Assembly: GCF_041908905.1 (NCBI RefSeq)
Contig: NZ_JAYREK010000001.1
Span: forward strand, 321,091 to 385,090
Direction of reading: 5' to 3'
DNA from: Zoogloea sp041908905
GTDB taxonomy: Bacteria; Pseudomonadota; Gammaproteobacteria; Burkholderiales; Rhodocyclaceae
DNA length: 64,000 nucleotides
Shown here: positions 28,494 through 37,973 of the stretch, one piece after another
Layout of the letters: each line of letters starts with the position of its first letter
Position numbering within the stretch: the first letter of the stretch is position 1
Notes under the pieces: generated by a model
Told to the model about the DNA's origin: nothing
The model's database searches: none
What the model saw: the letters and a program-made list of their open reading frames with translations, nothing else
Translations under genes and position numbers: made by a program

Positions 28494-30442
28494 ACTGCCA
28501 ATACCAATGCGCCCTGCTGGCCGCCGCCGAGGAGATCCTGTTCCTCGTCGACCCGGCCAGCCTGGCCATCCTGGCCGTCAACCCCGCGGCCACCCGCCTG
28601 CTCGGCTACCCGGAAGAACAGCTGGTCGGGCAGCCGGTCACCGAAATCGAGTGCGCGCTGGCCGACATCTTCTTCTGGGAGGACGTGCGCAGCGGCGGCC
28701 TGGTGGACGATCAGGTCATGGAGGGCCTCTACCGGCGCGCCGACGGCGGCCTGCTCGAAGCCCGCAAGACGGTCCGGCGGATCCCCGAGGGGGTGCTGGT
28801 GCGGGCCACCGACATCGGCGCCCAGAAACGCGCCGAGGACGAGCTGGCGCAGATGACCTCCCACCTGCGCGCCACCCTCGAAGCCACCACCGAGGGCATC
28901 CTGGTGCTCGACGGCGAAGGCCGCATCGTCAACCTCAACCGCCGCCTGGCCGACCAGTGGCCCCTGCCCGAGGCCCTGCTGGCGGAGCGGGACGAGGCCG
29001 CGATCCTCGGATACATGGCCGCCGGCCTCACCGACCCGGCCGCCTTCCGGGCCCTCATCGCCACCAGCAACCAGGGCCAGACCGAGACCTTCGACACCCT
29101 CCACACCACCGACGGGCGCATCTTCGAGGTCAGCTCGCGGCCGGCCCGCCACGACGACGAGGTGATCGGGCGGGTGTATTGCATCGCCGACGTCACCGAG
29201 CGCCGACAGGCCGAGCAGGCCCTGATCGACGCCCGCGACGCCGCCACCGCCGCCAGCCGCGCCAAGAGCGACTTCCTGGCGATGATGTCCCACGAGATCC
29301 GCACCCCGATGAACGGCATCATCGGCATGGCCCAGCTGCTCGAGATGACGCCCCAGAGCGCCGAGCAGCGCGACTACATCGCCACCATCCGCAACAGCAG
29401 CCAGGCCCTGCTGGGCATCCTCAACGACATCCTCGACTACTCCAAGATCGAGGCCCGCAAGCTCAAGCTCGAGACGGTCGGCTTCGACCCGCACCTGCTG
29501 GTGGCCGAGGTGGGCGCCCTGTTCCAGCCCAACGCCGCCGAGCGCGGCCTGCGTTTCGACTGGAGCGTCGCCTCCAGCGTCCCCCACGCGCTGGTCGGCG
29601 ACCCGACCCGGCTGCGCCAGATCCTGCTCAACCTCGTCGGCAACGCCTTCAAGTTCACCAGCCAGGGCGCGATCCGGGTGCACCTGCAGCTCGGCGAGGC
29701 GGCCGGCGGCAAGGTCGGCCTGCACTTCAGCGTGCGCGACACCGGGATCGGCATCGCCCCCGACAAGCGCCGCCACATCTTCACACCCTTCGAGCAGGCG
29801 GACATGTCCACCACCCGCCGTTACGGCGGCACCGGCCTGGGCCTCGCCATCTGCCGCATGCTGTGCGAGCTGATGGAAGGCCACATCGGCGTGAAGAGCG
29901 AAGAGGGGGTCGGCTCGGAGTTCTGGTTCACGGTGAAGCTCGAAACCGGCCAGGTCGAGGCCGGCACCACGCCCCAGGCGGCACCGCGGCTGATCCTGCG
30001 GCGCGCCACCCGCATCCTGATCGTCGAGGACAACGCGATCAACAGCACCGTGCTGGCGCGCATGCTGGAGAGCTTCGGCGCCCACGACATCGCCTTTGCC
30101 AAGGACGGCGAGGAAGCCCTGGCCCGCTGCGCCGACCACGACTTCGAGCTGATCTTCATGGACGCCCGCATGCCGCGGATGGACGGGCTCACCGCCACCG
30201 TCGCGCTGCGCAGGGCCAACACCCCGGCGTACATCATCGGCGTCAGCGCCGACGCGATGAGCGAGGAACGCCAGGCCGCCCTCGCCGCCGGCATGAACGA
30301 CTACCTGCCCAAGCCGGTCGACCGGCTCGCCCTCGCCACGGCCATCGAGCGCTGGCGCGGAACCTTGATGGTGGCCAACGCTCGCCCGGCCGACGCCGAA
30401 GACATCGCGCCGCAAGCGCCCGAAGACCGGCGCCGGGCCTGA
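28490..30442 (+). CDS. Hybrid sensor histidine kinase / response regulator with two PAS domains
   Basis: A 650-residue cytoplasmic kinase without membrane segments. PAS 1 spans residues 8-110 (FLVDPASLAILAVNPAATRLLGY). PAS 2 spans 125-240, opening ATLEATTEGILVLDGEGRIVNLN. The HisKA box has phospho-accepting His268 in SHEIRTPMNGIIGM. The HATPase domain has N-box, G1 (DTGIGI) and G2 (YGGTGLGLAI) motifs. A C-terminal receiver has the acidic pair in LIVEDNAIN, phospho-Asp558 (FMDARMPRMDG) and Lys608. No phosphotransfer domain is attached, so an external Hpt partner is expected. It is coupled to the HD-GYP gene. Confidence 0.9.
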   Translation: MNCQYQCALLAAAEEILFLVDPASLAILAVNPAATRLLGYPEEQLVGQPVTEIECALADIFFWEDVRSGGLVDDQVMEGLYRRADGGLLEARKTVRRIPEGVLVRATDIGAQKRAEDELAQMTSHLRATLEATTEGILVLDGEGRIVNLNRRLADQWPLPEALLAERDEAAILGYMAAGLTDPAAFRALIATSNQGQTETFDTLHTTDGRIFEVSSRPARHDDEVIGRVYCIADVTERRQAEQALIDARDAATAASRAKSDFLAMMSHEIRTPMNGIIGMAQLLEMTPQSAEQRDYIATIRNSSQALLGILNDILDYSKIEARKLKLETVGFDPHLLVAEVGALFQPNAAERGLRFDWSVASSVPHALVGDPTRLRQILLNLVGNAFKFTSQGAIRVHLQLGEAAGGKVGLHFSVRDTGIGIAPDKRRHIFTPFEQADMSTTRRYGGTGLGLAICRMLCELMEGHIGVKSEEGVGSEFWFTVKLETGQVEAGTTPQAAPRLILRRATRILIVEDNAINSTVLARMLESFGAHDIAFAKDGEEALARCADHDFELIFMDARMPRMDGLTATVALRRANTPAYIIGVSADAMSEERQAALAAGMNDYLPKPVDRLALATAIERWRGTLMVANARPADAEDIAPQAPEDRRRA

Positions 30443-30457
30443 ACGCCCGGCACCGCC

Positions 30458-30877
30458 TCAGCGGAGGGCGCCGCGCTTCAGCCCGGGCAGGCCCGGCGCG
30501 GGCAGGGCGCGCTGCGGCACAAAGGGCAGCAGGCGCAGGGGCAGCGCTTCACCGCCGGTCTCGAAGGCCGCCTCGAGGCAGCGGATGTGGGCGTTGGTGA
30601 ACTCCTCGATGTAGCTGCGCAGGATCGTCACGCAGCCCTCGGCCCCCGCATCGAAGAGCACCCCGAGCCGCTCCTCGAGCTCCACGCAGTCGGCGGCATA
30701 GTAAGCCTCGTCGCGCCGCAGGATGAACTGACGCAGGCTGTTCTCCATCACCCCCATCGACAGACGGCACGCCAGATACTGGAGGCGCTGGGTGACATCC
30801 GCCTGGGAGAGGCTGAGGCGCCCCAGCAGTTCGGTGTAATGCAGACCCAGCAGCGCGGGGTGGCGGAGGACAGGCAT
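30458..30877 (-). CDS. Conserved hypothetical helical protein
   Basis: A 139-residue protein with no signal or known motif. It appears largely helical (HYTELLGRLSLSQADVTQRLQYLAC, then AYYAADCVELEERLGVLFDAG) and ends in a Pro-rich tail. The ATG at 30877 is preferred because GAGAG lies at good spacing before it; another ATG is eight codons upstream. It converges with the hybrid kinase gene after 15 bp. I cannot assign a family. Confidence 0.55.
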   Translation of the reverse strand: MPVLRHPALLGLHYTELLGRLSLSQADVTQRLQYLACRLSMGVMENSLRQFILRRDEAYYAADCVELEERLGVLFDAGAEGCVTILRSYIEEFTNAHIRCLEAAFETGGEALPLRLLPFVPQRALPAPGLPGLKRGALR

Positions 30878-31088
30878 GGTTGAACTCTCGTTGGAAATCA
30901 TCGCGGGGAATTCTGAAATCTAGTCGGCGGGCCGCACGAGTCAAGGCCGGGCGAAACGAGGCCCGGCCCCGGGTACAGGCTGCCGAACATTGCTTCACGG
31001 CCGCAACCCATCAGGGCCGGGCGTTTCCGCCCCTTTGCGCCCCATAAATGCAACGTCCCCCATTTTGCGCCATCCCGGGGCAAAACGG

Positions 31089-31991
31089 TCAATCGGGCCA
31101 CAACCAGGCCGCGCCCCGCACCCCCGACGAATCCCCGTGCCGGGCCTGCACCAGCCGCGTCGCCACGTGGTCGGAGAACACGTGCGGGCGCCACAGGCTG
31201 GGCACCGTTTCGTAGAGGCGCTCGACGTTCGACAGCCCGCCGCCCAGCACGATCACGTCCGGGTCGAGGATGTTGATCACCCCCGCCAGGGCCCGCGCCA
31301 GGCGTTGCTCGTAGCGCGCCAGGCTGGCCTCGCAGGCCGGGTCGCCCTCGGCGGCGCCCGCCACGATGCCCTCCGGCCGCGCCAGCTCACCGCTGCAGCG
31401 GGCATGATCCATCGCCAGGCCCGGCCCCGACAGATAGGTTTCGATGCAGCCCGCGCGGCCGCAATAACACGCCGGCAAGGGCAGATCATCACCCGCCGGA
31501 AGCGGGAGCGGGTTGTGGCCCCACTCGCCGGCGATCCCGTTGGCGCCATCCAGGGCCCGCCCGTTCACCACGATGCCGGCGCCGACCCCGGTGCCGAGGA
31601 TCACCCCGAACACCACCTGCGCCCCCCGCCCGGCCCCATCCACCGCCTCGGACAGGGCAAAACAGTTGGCGTCGTTGGCGACGCGCACCTCACGGCCCAG
31701 CAGGGCCTGCAGGTCGTCCTTCAGCGGCTCGCCGATCAGGCAGGTGGAATTCGCGTTCTTGATGAGGCCTCTCACCCGCGACAACGCCCCCGGCGTGCCG
31801 ACCCCCACCGTGCCCCGCCGGCCGGTCTCGCGCTCGACCCGCTCGACCAGCCCCACCACCGCCGCCAGCGTGGCCGCGTAGTCGCCCTGGGGCGTCGGCA
31901 CCCGGTGCCGGGCGAGCTCCTGCCCCGCGGCGCCGAGGGCGATCACCTCGATCTTGGTGCCGCCGAGGTCGATTCCGATACGGAGTTGCAT
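31089..31991 (-). CDS. ROK-family sugar kinase (fructokinase / N-acetylglucosamine kinase type)
   Basis: A 300-residue ROK protein without a DNA-binding domain, so a kinase rather than a repressor. The ATP phosphate loop is RIGIDLGGTKIEV at the N-terminus. The catalytic-region motif is GEWGHNPL, and the ROK zinc motif is CYCGRAGCIE (CxCGxxGCxE) preceded by its His. The nucleotide motif VANDANCFALSEA is also present. It phosphorylates a hexose or amino sugar; Mak or NagK cannot be separated by eye. The ATG 31991 gives the standard N-terminus. Confidence 0.87.
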   Translation of the reverse strand: MQLRIGIDLGGTKIEVIALGAAGQELARHRVPTPQGDYAATLAAVVGLVERVERETGRRGTVGVGTPGALSRVRGLIKNANSTCLIGEPLKDDLQALLGREVRVANDANCFALSEAVDGAGRGAQVVFGVILGTGVGAGIVVNGRALDGANGIAGEWGHNPLPLPAGDDLPLPACYCGRAGCIETYLSGPGLAMDHARCSGELARPEGIVAGAAEGDPACEASLARYEQRLARALAGVINILDPDVIVLGGGLSNVERLYETVPSLWRPHVFSDHVATRLVQARHGDSSGVRGAAWLWPD

Positions 31992-32278
31992 GATCAATCA
32001 GCCAAAAGGGTTTGCCATCTTGTCGGAGGTCCCGTCGCATCCAGCCCGCACGGGGCCACATTCTAGCGGGCCGCGCACCGAACTCCGGACTTCTGCAAAG
32101 GTGGGCGCAGCGACCGGAAAACGGTAGTGCGGGTTAAGATCTCGCCGAAACTTGCCAAAACGTATGACTTTAGTTTAATTCCATTCATATATACGACCCT
32201 CTACAATGCAGTGCTCCAGTGCCGACACACACACACGAAATGCCTCGCGCAATGTGAAACGGGCAGAAAGGACAAGGC

Positions 32279-34825
32279 ATGGCTCCATCGAATACGCTCG
32301 ACACCCTGCTCCACGCACAGCGCCAGCACGGACGCCTGCTCAAGCTCGCCTTTCCCCACGACGACGCCCCCGCAGGCAGCCAGCTCGTGGCCAATCGCCT
32401 GGAGGCCGACGAGGGGCTCTCCCGCGATTTCGAGTACACCGTCGACGTCCTCTCGCTCAACCCGGCCATTCCCCTGAAAGAAGTCATGGGCAAGATGGTC
32501 ACCGTCGAGCTCCAGCGCGAAGACGGCTCGGTCCGCTACTTCAACGGCCACGTGTTCGCCTTCAGCTTCCTCAAGCACGACGCCGGGTTTGCCCACTACC
32601 AGATGACCCTGCGACCCTGGCTGGCCTTCCTTCGGCAACGTCGCAACAACTGCATCTTTCACGGCAAGACTCTCGAAGAGCAGACCCACCACATCCTCGA
32701 CGCCTACCCGATGCACGACTGGCAGACCCGCCAGCTCGGCCCCGATGCGCCGATGAGCGATGCCGTCCAGTTCGCCGAAGACGACCACAACTACCTGCAC
32801 CGGCGCTGGGAGGCCCAGGGGTGGGCCTACTGGTACGAACATCGCCAGGATGGCCACACCCTGGTGCTGTGCGGCGACAGCCGGGAAGCCGACCCGGTCG
32901 ACGGCGGCGGGCACATCAGCTGGGAGGGCCGGAGCGGCGTCAACCCCTGCGGCATCTGGGCGCTGGCCGCCAGCCGCCGGGTGATCCCGAACCACTACAG
33001 CGCGGCGAGCTTCGACTTCAAGGCCCCCCAGCCCCGGACGGCCGACGTGCCATCCCTCAACGACCAGGGCCAGATGCCGCCGATGGAGGTCTACGACTAT
33101 GCCGGTGCTTACGGCTTCCAGAACGCCGCCGACGGGGATGCGCTCGCCCGACGGCGCATGGAAGCCTACGAGGCCGGCGCCAAGCACTTCTCGGCCGAAG
33201 GCGACGCCGACACCGTCCAGCCCGGCCGCAGCTTCACCCTGGCCGGCCCCTACGACATCCAGGCCATCGGCCGCGGCGAGGGCGACAACGAATTCCTCAT
33301 CACCGACGTCCATCACATCGTCAGCAACAACTACGAAACCGGACAGGGGCAGGCTGCCGAATACCGCGCCCGCTTCACCTGCCTGCGCAAGCGCATCCCG
33401 TGGCGCCCGACGCCCGGCCACAGCAGCCACGCACCGCAGATCCACGGCCTGCAGACCGCCCTCGTCGTCGGCCCGCCTGGCCACGAGATCCACACCGACG
33501 AATACGGCCGGGTGCGCGTGCAGTTCCACTGGGACCGCAGCGGCCGGCACGATGACCTCAGCTCGGCCTGGGTGCGCGTCGCCACCGACCTGGCCGGCCA
33601 ACACTACGGCCAGCTCGCCCTGCCCCGCGTCGGCCAGGAGGTGATCGTCCAGTTCCTCGACGGCAACCCCGACCGGCCCCTCATCACCGGCCGCGTCTAC
33701 AACGCCGACAACCGCCCGCCCCATTTCAACAACGCCGGCAGCCTGCCCGCCAACCATGCCGTGAGCGGCTGGAGCACCCGCGAACTGCACGGCACACGCC
33801 TGCAGCAACTGCGCTTCGACGACAGCCCAGGCCAGATCGGCGCCCAGCTTGCCAGCGAGCACGGCCATACCGCCCTCAACCAGGGCTGGCTCGGCCACCC
33901 ACGCCACGACGGCAAAGCCGAACCGCGCGGAGAAGGTTTCGAGCTACGCAGCGATCTCGCCGGCGCGATCCGCGCCGCGCAGGGCCTTCTCATCACCAGC
34001 GACGCGCAAGCCAGAGCCCAGGGCGAGGCGCTCGCCCGACAGGAGCTCGCCGGCCAGCTCGACACCGCGCTCGCCATCGCCCGGCAGCTCGCCGAGCTGG
34101 CCGACACCCACCAGGCCGGCACGGCCGATCTCCAGCCAGCTGCCAGGCTCACCGACGACATCAAGCGCTGGCAAGCCGGCGGCGGCGCCCCGGCCATCGC
34201 CATCAGCGCACCTGCGGGCCTCGCCATGAGCAGCGCCGGGGCCATCGCCGCCGCCAGCGGCACCGCGCTCAACCTGACCGCCGCCCAGGACGCCCACCTC
34301 AGCACGGGGCGCAAACTCCTCCTGCACGCCGGGCAAGGCCTGGCCGCCTTCGCCCACAAGGCCGGCATGAAGCTCATCGCCGCCGCCGGCAAACTGAGCC
34401 TGCAGGCCCAGTCGGACGAAATGGAGATGATCGCCGCCAAGCTCCTGCGGCTGGCGTCCCTCGAATCGATCCTGCTTGAATCCGGCAAGGGCATCACGCT
34501 GCGCAGCGGCGGCGCGCAGATCACCCTCGCCGACGGCAAGATCACCCTGTCCGCGGCCAACGGCGTCGAGATCAAGGCACCCGGCTTCAACTTCAACCAG
34601 GGCGGTGGTGGCAAGGCCGACCTGCCCGACCTGCCACAGTCGAGCCTCGCAACGGATGAACGCTTCGTGATCCACAACGAGCAGACCGGCGCGCCGATCG
34701 CCGGCCGGGCCTATCGGGCGACGCTCGACGATGGACAAGTCATCGAGGGCCTTACCGATGCGCAAGGGCGGACGGCGTTGTCCCCCGCGCAAGCCATCCA
34801 ACTCGTCCGTCTCGTCCTTCCCTGA
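32279..34825 (+). CDS. vgrG: Type VI secretion tip protein VgrG with C-terminal transthyretin-like domain
   Basis: An 848-residue spike protein. The N-terminal gp27/gp44-like domain (to about residue 380) includes GLSRDFEYTVDVLS and the FHGKTLEEQTHHIL region. The gp5 OB-fold is GPPGHEIHTDEYGRVRVQFHWDR, followed by the VRVAT..LAGQHYGQLALPRVGQEVIVQF stretch. A DUF2345 beta-helix segment (about 540-760) is next. The last 60 residues (FVIHNEQTGAPIAGRAYRATLDDGQ) form a transthyretin-like module of the kind that docks lipase effectors. A good ribosome site, AAAGGA, precedes the ATG. It is first in a vgrG-effector-immunity-PAAR operon. No sheath or baseplate genes are in the window. Confidence 0.92.
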   Translation: MAPSNTLDTLLHAQRQHGRLLKLAFPHDDAPAGSQLVANRLEADEGLSRDFEYTVDVLSLNPAIPLKEVMGKMVTVELQREDGSVRYFNGHVFAFSFLKHDAGFAHYQMTLRPWLAFLRQRRNNCIFHGKTLEEQTHHILDAYPMHDWQTRQLGPDAPMSDAVQFAEDDHNYLHRRWEAQGWAYWYEHRQDGHTLVLCGDSREADPVDGGGHISWEGRSGVNPCGIWALAASRRVIPNHYSAASFDFKAPQPRTADVPSLNDQGQMPPMEVYDYAGAYGFQNAADGDALARRRMEAYEAGAKHFSAEGDADTVQPGRSFTLAGPYDIQAIGRGEGDNEFLITDVHHIVSNNYETGQGQAAEYRARFTCLRKRIPWRPTPGHSSHAPQIHGLQTALVVGPPGHEIHTDEYGRVRVQFHWDRSGRHDDLSSAWVRVATDLAGQHYGQLALPRVGQEVIVQFLDGNPDRPLITGRVYNADNRPPHFNNAGSLPANHAVSGWSTRELHGTRLQQLRFDDSPGQIGAQLASEHGHTALNQGWLGHPRHDGKAEPRGEGFELRSDLAGAIRAAQGLLITSDAQARAQGEALARQELAGQLDTALAIARQLAELADTHQAGTADLQPAARLTDDIKRWQAGGGAPAIAISAPAGLAMSSAGAIAAASGTALNLTAAQDAHLSTGRKLLLHAGQGLAAFAHKAGMKLIAAAGKLSLQAQSDEMEMIAAKLLRLASLESILLESGKGITLRSGGAQITLADGKITLSAANGVEIKAPGFNFNQGGGGKADLPDLPQSSLATDERFVIHNEQTGAPIAGRAYRATLDDGQVIEGLTDAQGRTALSPAQAIQLVRLVLP

Positions 34826-34850
34826 TTCCAAAGCTAACCAGGCACTCATC

Positions 34851-36545
34851 ATGAGCGAACCCATCCGCCGTGTCCCCGTTGAAATCGACGCGCAAGGTCA
34901 AGTCAAGGCACAGAGCGTGACCAGCCCGATCCGTTTCGGGGTTCGCGCCGGGGTCGGCGTTCCACCCTCCAAGATCATCCCGATCGTTTTCGTGCCCGGG
35001 ATCATGGGCAGCAACCTGAAAACCAAAGCCAGCAAGGGCAAGCCGTCCGAGATCGCCTGGCGACCACCGAATGGTTCGGTGGAGGGCTATAACCAGGCCA
35101 AGGAATGGGAAAAGCGCAGCCCAAAGCTCAGACAGGCGCTCCTCGACCCGGACAACACCGAGATCGACGATGGCGGAGATATCGAGGTCGGCTGGTTTGC
35201 CAGCGAGGAGCAGTACCGGGCACGCGGCTGGGGCGAGATCCATTGGGACAGCTACGGCGACTGGCTTTTGAATCTGGAAGAAGGGCTCAACCGAACATTC
35301 ACACGAGGCGCCACACCCGACCGACGCCTGATCGCGGCCCATTGGCGCACGGTCATGAACGCCGACCGCAAGGGCTGGGATGCGGCGGACATGCCCGCCC
35401 TGAGCGAGGCCGAGCTCGAAAAATCCGCTCAGTACCATTACCCGGTCTATGCGCTGGGCTACAACTGGCTGCGCTGCAATTCAGAGGCCGCCGCCCGCCT
35501 CGCGCAGAAAATCGACAGCTGGATCGCGGAGTGGAAAGCCAGGCCCGGCTACCAATGCGACAAGGTGATCCTGATCTCCCATTCTATGGGCGGGCTGGTG
35601 TGTCGCGCCTACGCCAGGCAACACCCGGACAAGATCCTGGGCGTCATTCACGGCGTTCAGCCCGCCGTGGGCGCCCCACTCGCCTATCGGCGCATGGCCT
35701 GCGGCACCGAAACAAGCAGTCCCAACAACGGCAAGATAGATGACCTGAAGATGAACTATTTCGCCATGATCGCCGGAAAGACGCCAGCCGAAACCGTCCC
35801 GGTGATGGGGGTATCGCCCGGCCCGCTCGAACTGCTCCCCAGTCACCTTCACCCACCCGGTTGGCTGAAAACCCTCGTGAAGGAGCCCAGCAGTTCGACC
35901 CCGAGAGAAATGCTCGCGCTGCCAAAGGCCGACCCCTATGACGAAATCTATCGGGACATGAGCAGCTGGTACAGATTGATAGATCCGGCGCTGCTTGACC
36001 CTGGAAAGAAGTATTCCGGCTATCTCAGCCAAAGCCAGATGAAAGGAGCTACCGCAAAATGTATCGCAGCAATTGATAAGGCCGAACGCTTTCATAAAGA
36101 AATAATCAGCGACTACTACCACCCGAACACCTACGCTTTCTGCGGGCAGGATACCCATCATCTCAGCTATGGCACCGTTCGCTGGGCAGGCAACTGGCAC
36201 AGGGCGGACTCCATGGATGAAGCCACGCTGCGCCAGGGCAAACCAAAGTCGTTCAACACTCCGGGAAAAGTCATTGCCGATTTTGGCTCAAGCGCCCAGG
36301 CGTCCGCTCGGCATTCCCAGCCGGTACCACTCCCAACTGCCAACCCCAGCATCGAGTTTCAGATCCAGCCCCAGGACGCAGCCGGGGATGGCACCGTGAA
36401 TTGGCAATCGGGCGAGGCGCCAGCCCGGAAGGTCAAGCGACTTTTCCGCACCACCGGCTATGATCACCAAGGCAGCTACAACGACACCAACATGCGCCAG
36501 CTGACCTTTCACCTGATCTGCAAGATCGTCCAGGGAGCCGCCTGA
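34851..36545 (+). CDS. Type VI lipase effector (Tle), alpha/beta hydrolase
   Basis: A 564-residue cytoplasmic-type alpha/beta hydrolase, likely a phospholipase injected into rival cells. The N-terminal strand and oxyanion loop are IPIVFVPGIMGSNLK (about 43-57). The nucleophile elbow is LISHSMGGLV with Ser245. Candidate Asp513 (AGDGTVNW) and His539 (GYDHQGSYND) complete a triad like that of PGAP1/LCAT-type lipases. It has no signal peptide, as expected for spike delivery. It lies 25 bp after vgrG and is followed directly by a Tli4-like immunity gene, which suggests the Tle4 group by partner. GC content is lower than in the flanking genes. Confidence 0.83.
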   Translation: MSEPIRRVPVEIDAQGQVKAQSVTSPIRFGVRAGVGVPPSKIIPIVFVPGIMGSNLKTKASKGKPSEIAWRPPNGSVEGYNQAKEWEKRSPKLRQALLDPDNTEIDDGGDIEVGWFASEEQYRARGWGEIHWDSYGDWLLNLEEGLNRTFTRGATPDRRLIAAHWRTVMNADRKGWDAADMPALSEAELEKSAQYHYPVYALGYNWLRCNSEAAARLAQKIDSWIAEWKARPGYQCDKVILISHSMGGLVCRAYARQHPDKILGVIHGVQPAVGAPLAYRRMACGTETSSPNNGKIDDLKMNYFAMIAGKTPAETVPVMGVSPGPLELLPSHLHPPGWLKTLVKEPSSSTPREMLALPKADPYDEIYRDMSSWYRLIDPALLDPGKKYSGYLSQSQMKGATAKCIAAIDKAERFHKEIISDYYHPNTYAFCGQDTHHLSYGTVRWAGNWHRADSMDEATLRQGKPKSFNTPGKVIADFGSSAQASARHSQPVPLPTANPSIEFQIQPQDAAGDGTVNWQSGEAPARKVKRLFRTTGYDHQGSYNDTNMRQLTFHLICKIVQGAA

Positions 36546-36546
36546 G

Positions 36547-37953
36547 ATGCAGCCCTCGAAATCGAGATACGGAATGCTGGCCATGGCGGCCCTTGCGGTG
36601 GCCGCCATCGGCGGATTTGGATGGAAAATTCATCGGGAACATCAAATGAGCCAGGACCTGTTCGACAAACCCATGCATACCCTGTGCGTCGGCCGCCACC
36701 TGATCGACGTGCCCGCCCAATACGTATTGGAGTATCACCGCTATCGGATCGATGGCGTTGATATCGAGTCCCTCGGCGAAATGCAAGACGAGGCTGCATT
36801 CAAAGCCAAACTATCCAAACGAGAGGCTGAACTTTCACAGGAAAAGAATGAATATGGAAAACCATCAATGGAGCGCACGGAAGATTTAAGCCTTGACAGC
36901 TCAAGCGGCAAACTCTTTCTTTATGGCAGGAAGAAACCCGTTTATTGGTTCGAAGATGGAAAGAAGATAGTTACTGAAGATGAATTGACTGGTGAAGGAT
37001 GGCTCTGGCTCGGCAATCACGGAGTCTCGTTCAAAGGCAGCTACCGGCGTACCGACGTTCGGGAAATTCTCATGCAACGCGCCACCCCGCTCCGCTCGCT
37101 ATCCGCCGACGAAATCCCAGCCGAACCCGGCTACTGCATGGAAATGGACCTGGGGCGGGCGTTCATCGCCGGGGCCCCGCCGCCAGAACAGCACGAGGCC
37201 ACCGAAATCCAGTTCGGGCTGAAGCACCATCCGGACGTGAAGTTCAGATTGGTCATCTCCACCAACGGCGACAAGCTCGACGAGCCCTTGCTGGCACGCG
37301 CAGCCCGGGCAGAACAAACGCTGGCCCACATCCAGCACCGCTTCAACAAGCTGCGCTCGGGCCCGCGGCCGGTCAATGGCATGGAGGGGCAGGAGTTGGT
37401 CGAAGCCGTGCACGAAGCCGATGGCGCCAGAGTCCATGCGCTGGACTGGGAGGCCCTGGGCAAGCCCACGGACCCGACCGCGCCTTCGATCAACTTCGAA
37501 GGCAAGACCGGCTACAAGGGCTACAAGCACACCAACTCCAGCCTTTCAGACGCCCAAGTGCTGAAACTCTGGGACCGCATCGTCAACTCCATCCGCCTCC
37601 GCACCACCAGCCCCGCCAGGCACAGCGAAGCCCCGCCCCCCAGGACACCCTTGGGCGCGCTGGCCCTCACCGGCCGGGCCTGCCCGGAGACCGGCTGGTG
37701 GCAGTGCGCCGACGAAGGCGCCCCGGTGCTCGGCGGCTCCCGGCAATTCATCCGCCAGAACGAGCCCATGCCGGAGGTCGTGCTGCAGGGCGAACCCAGC
37801 CTGTGGCAGCGGGTCAAGGGCGAGACACCGCAGTTCCGCCGCGCCACGGTCTGGCAATTGAGCGCCTATCCGGACGACGCAGCAGCAACGCACGCCACCG
37901 CCCCGGACACCGCCCGGAGCAATGCTCCGCAGCCCCCCGCCGACAAGAGCTGA
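36547..37953 (+). CDS. Tli4-family type VI immunity protein
   Basis: A 468-residue protein predicted to protect the producer from the lipase encoded 1 bp upstream. A signal anchor at residues 9-26 puts it in the periplasm. The Tli4-type core starts MHTLCVGRHLIDVPAQYVLEY and contains the YCMEMDLGRAFI and NGMEGQELVEAVHE segments. The C-terminal 70 residues (GRACPETGWWQCADEG, then GGSRQFIRQNEPMP and LWQRVKGETPQF) are a recurrent add-on module seen in such immunity proteins. Codons 85-150 are much more AT-rich than the rest, which suggests mosaic origin. Confidence 0.8.
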   Translation: MQPSKSRYGMLAMAALAVAAIGGFGWKIHREHQMSQDLFDKPMHTLCVGRHLIDVPAQYVLEYHRYRIDGVDIESLGEMQDEAAFKAKLSKREAELSQEKNEYGKPSMERTEDLSLDSSSGKLFLYGRKKPVYWFEDGKKIVTEDELTGEGWLWLGNHGVSFKGSYRRTDVREILMQRATPLRSLSADEIPAEPGYCMEMDLGRAFIAGAPPPEQHEATEIQFGLKHHPDVKFRLVISTNGDKLDEPLLARAARAEQTLAHIQHRFNKLRSGPRPVNGMEGQELVEAVHEADGARVHALDWEALGKPTDPTAPSINFEGKTGYKGYKHTNSSLSDAQVLKLWDRIVNSIRLRTTSPARHSEAPPPRTPLGALALTGRACPETGWWQCADEGAPVLGGSRQFIRQNEPMPEVVLQGEPSLWQRVKGETPQFRRATVWQLSAYPDDAAATHATAPDTARSNAPQPPADKS

Positions 37954-37973
37954 CCGCCCGCTGGAGCACCGCC

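Noticed and set aside
30432..30451. GCCGGGC/GCCCGGC hairpin at the end of the hybrid kinase gene
   Set aside because: It lies across the stop codon with no T-run, so intrinsic termination cannot be supported.
32152..32207. Promoter-like hexamers (TTGCCA and TACAAT) before vgrG
   Set aside because: The good -10 candidate TACAAT has no -35 at proper spacing and TTGCCA has no good -10, so I did not list a promoter although the region is AT-rich.
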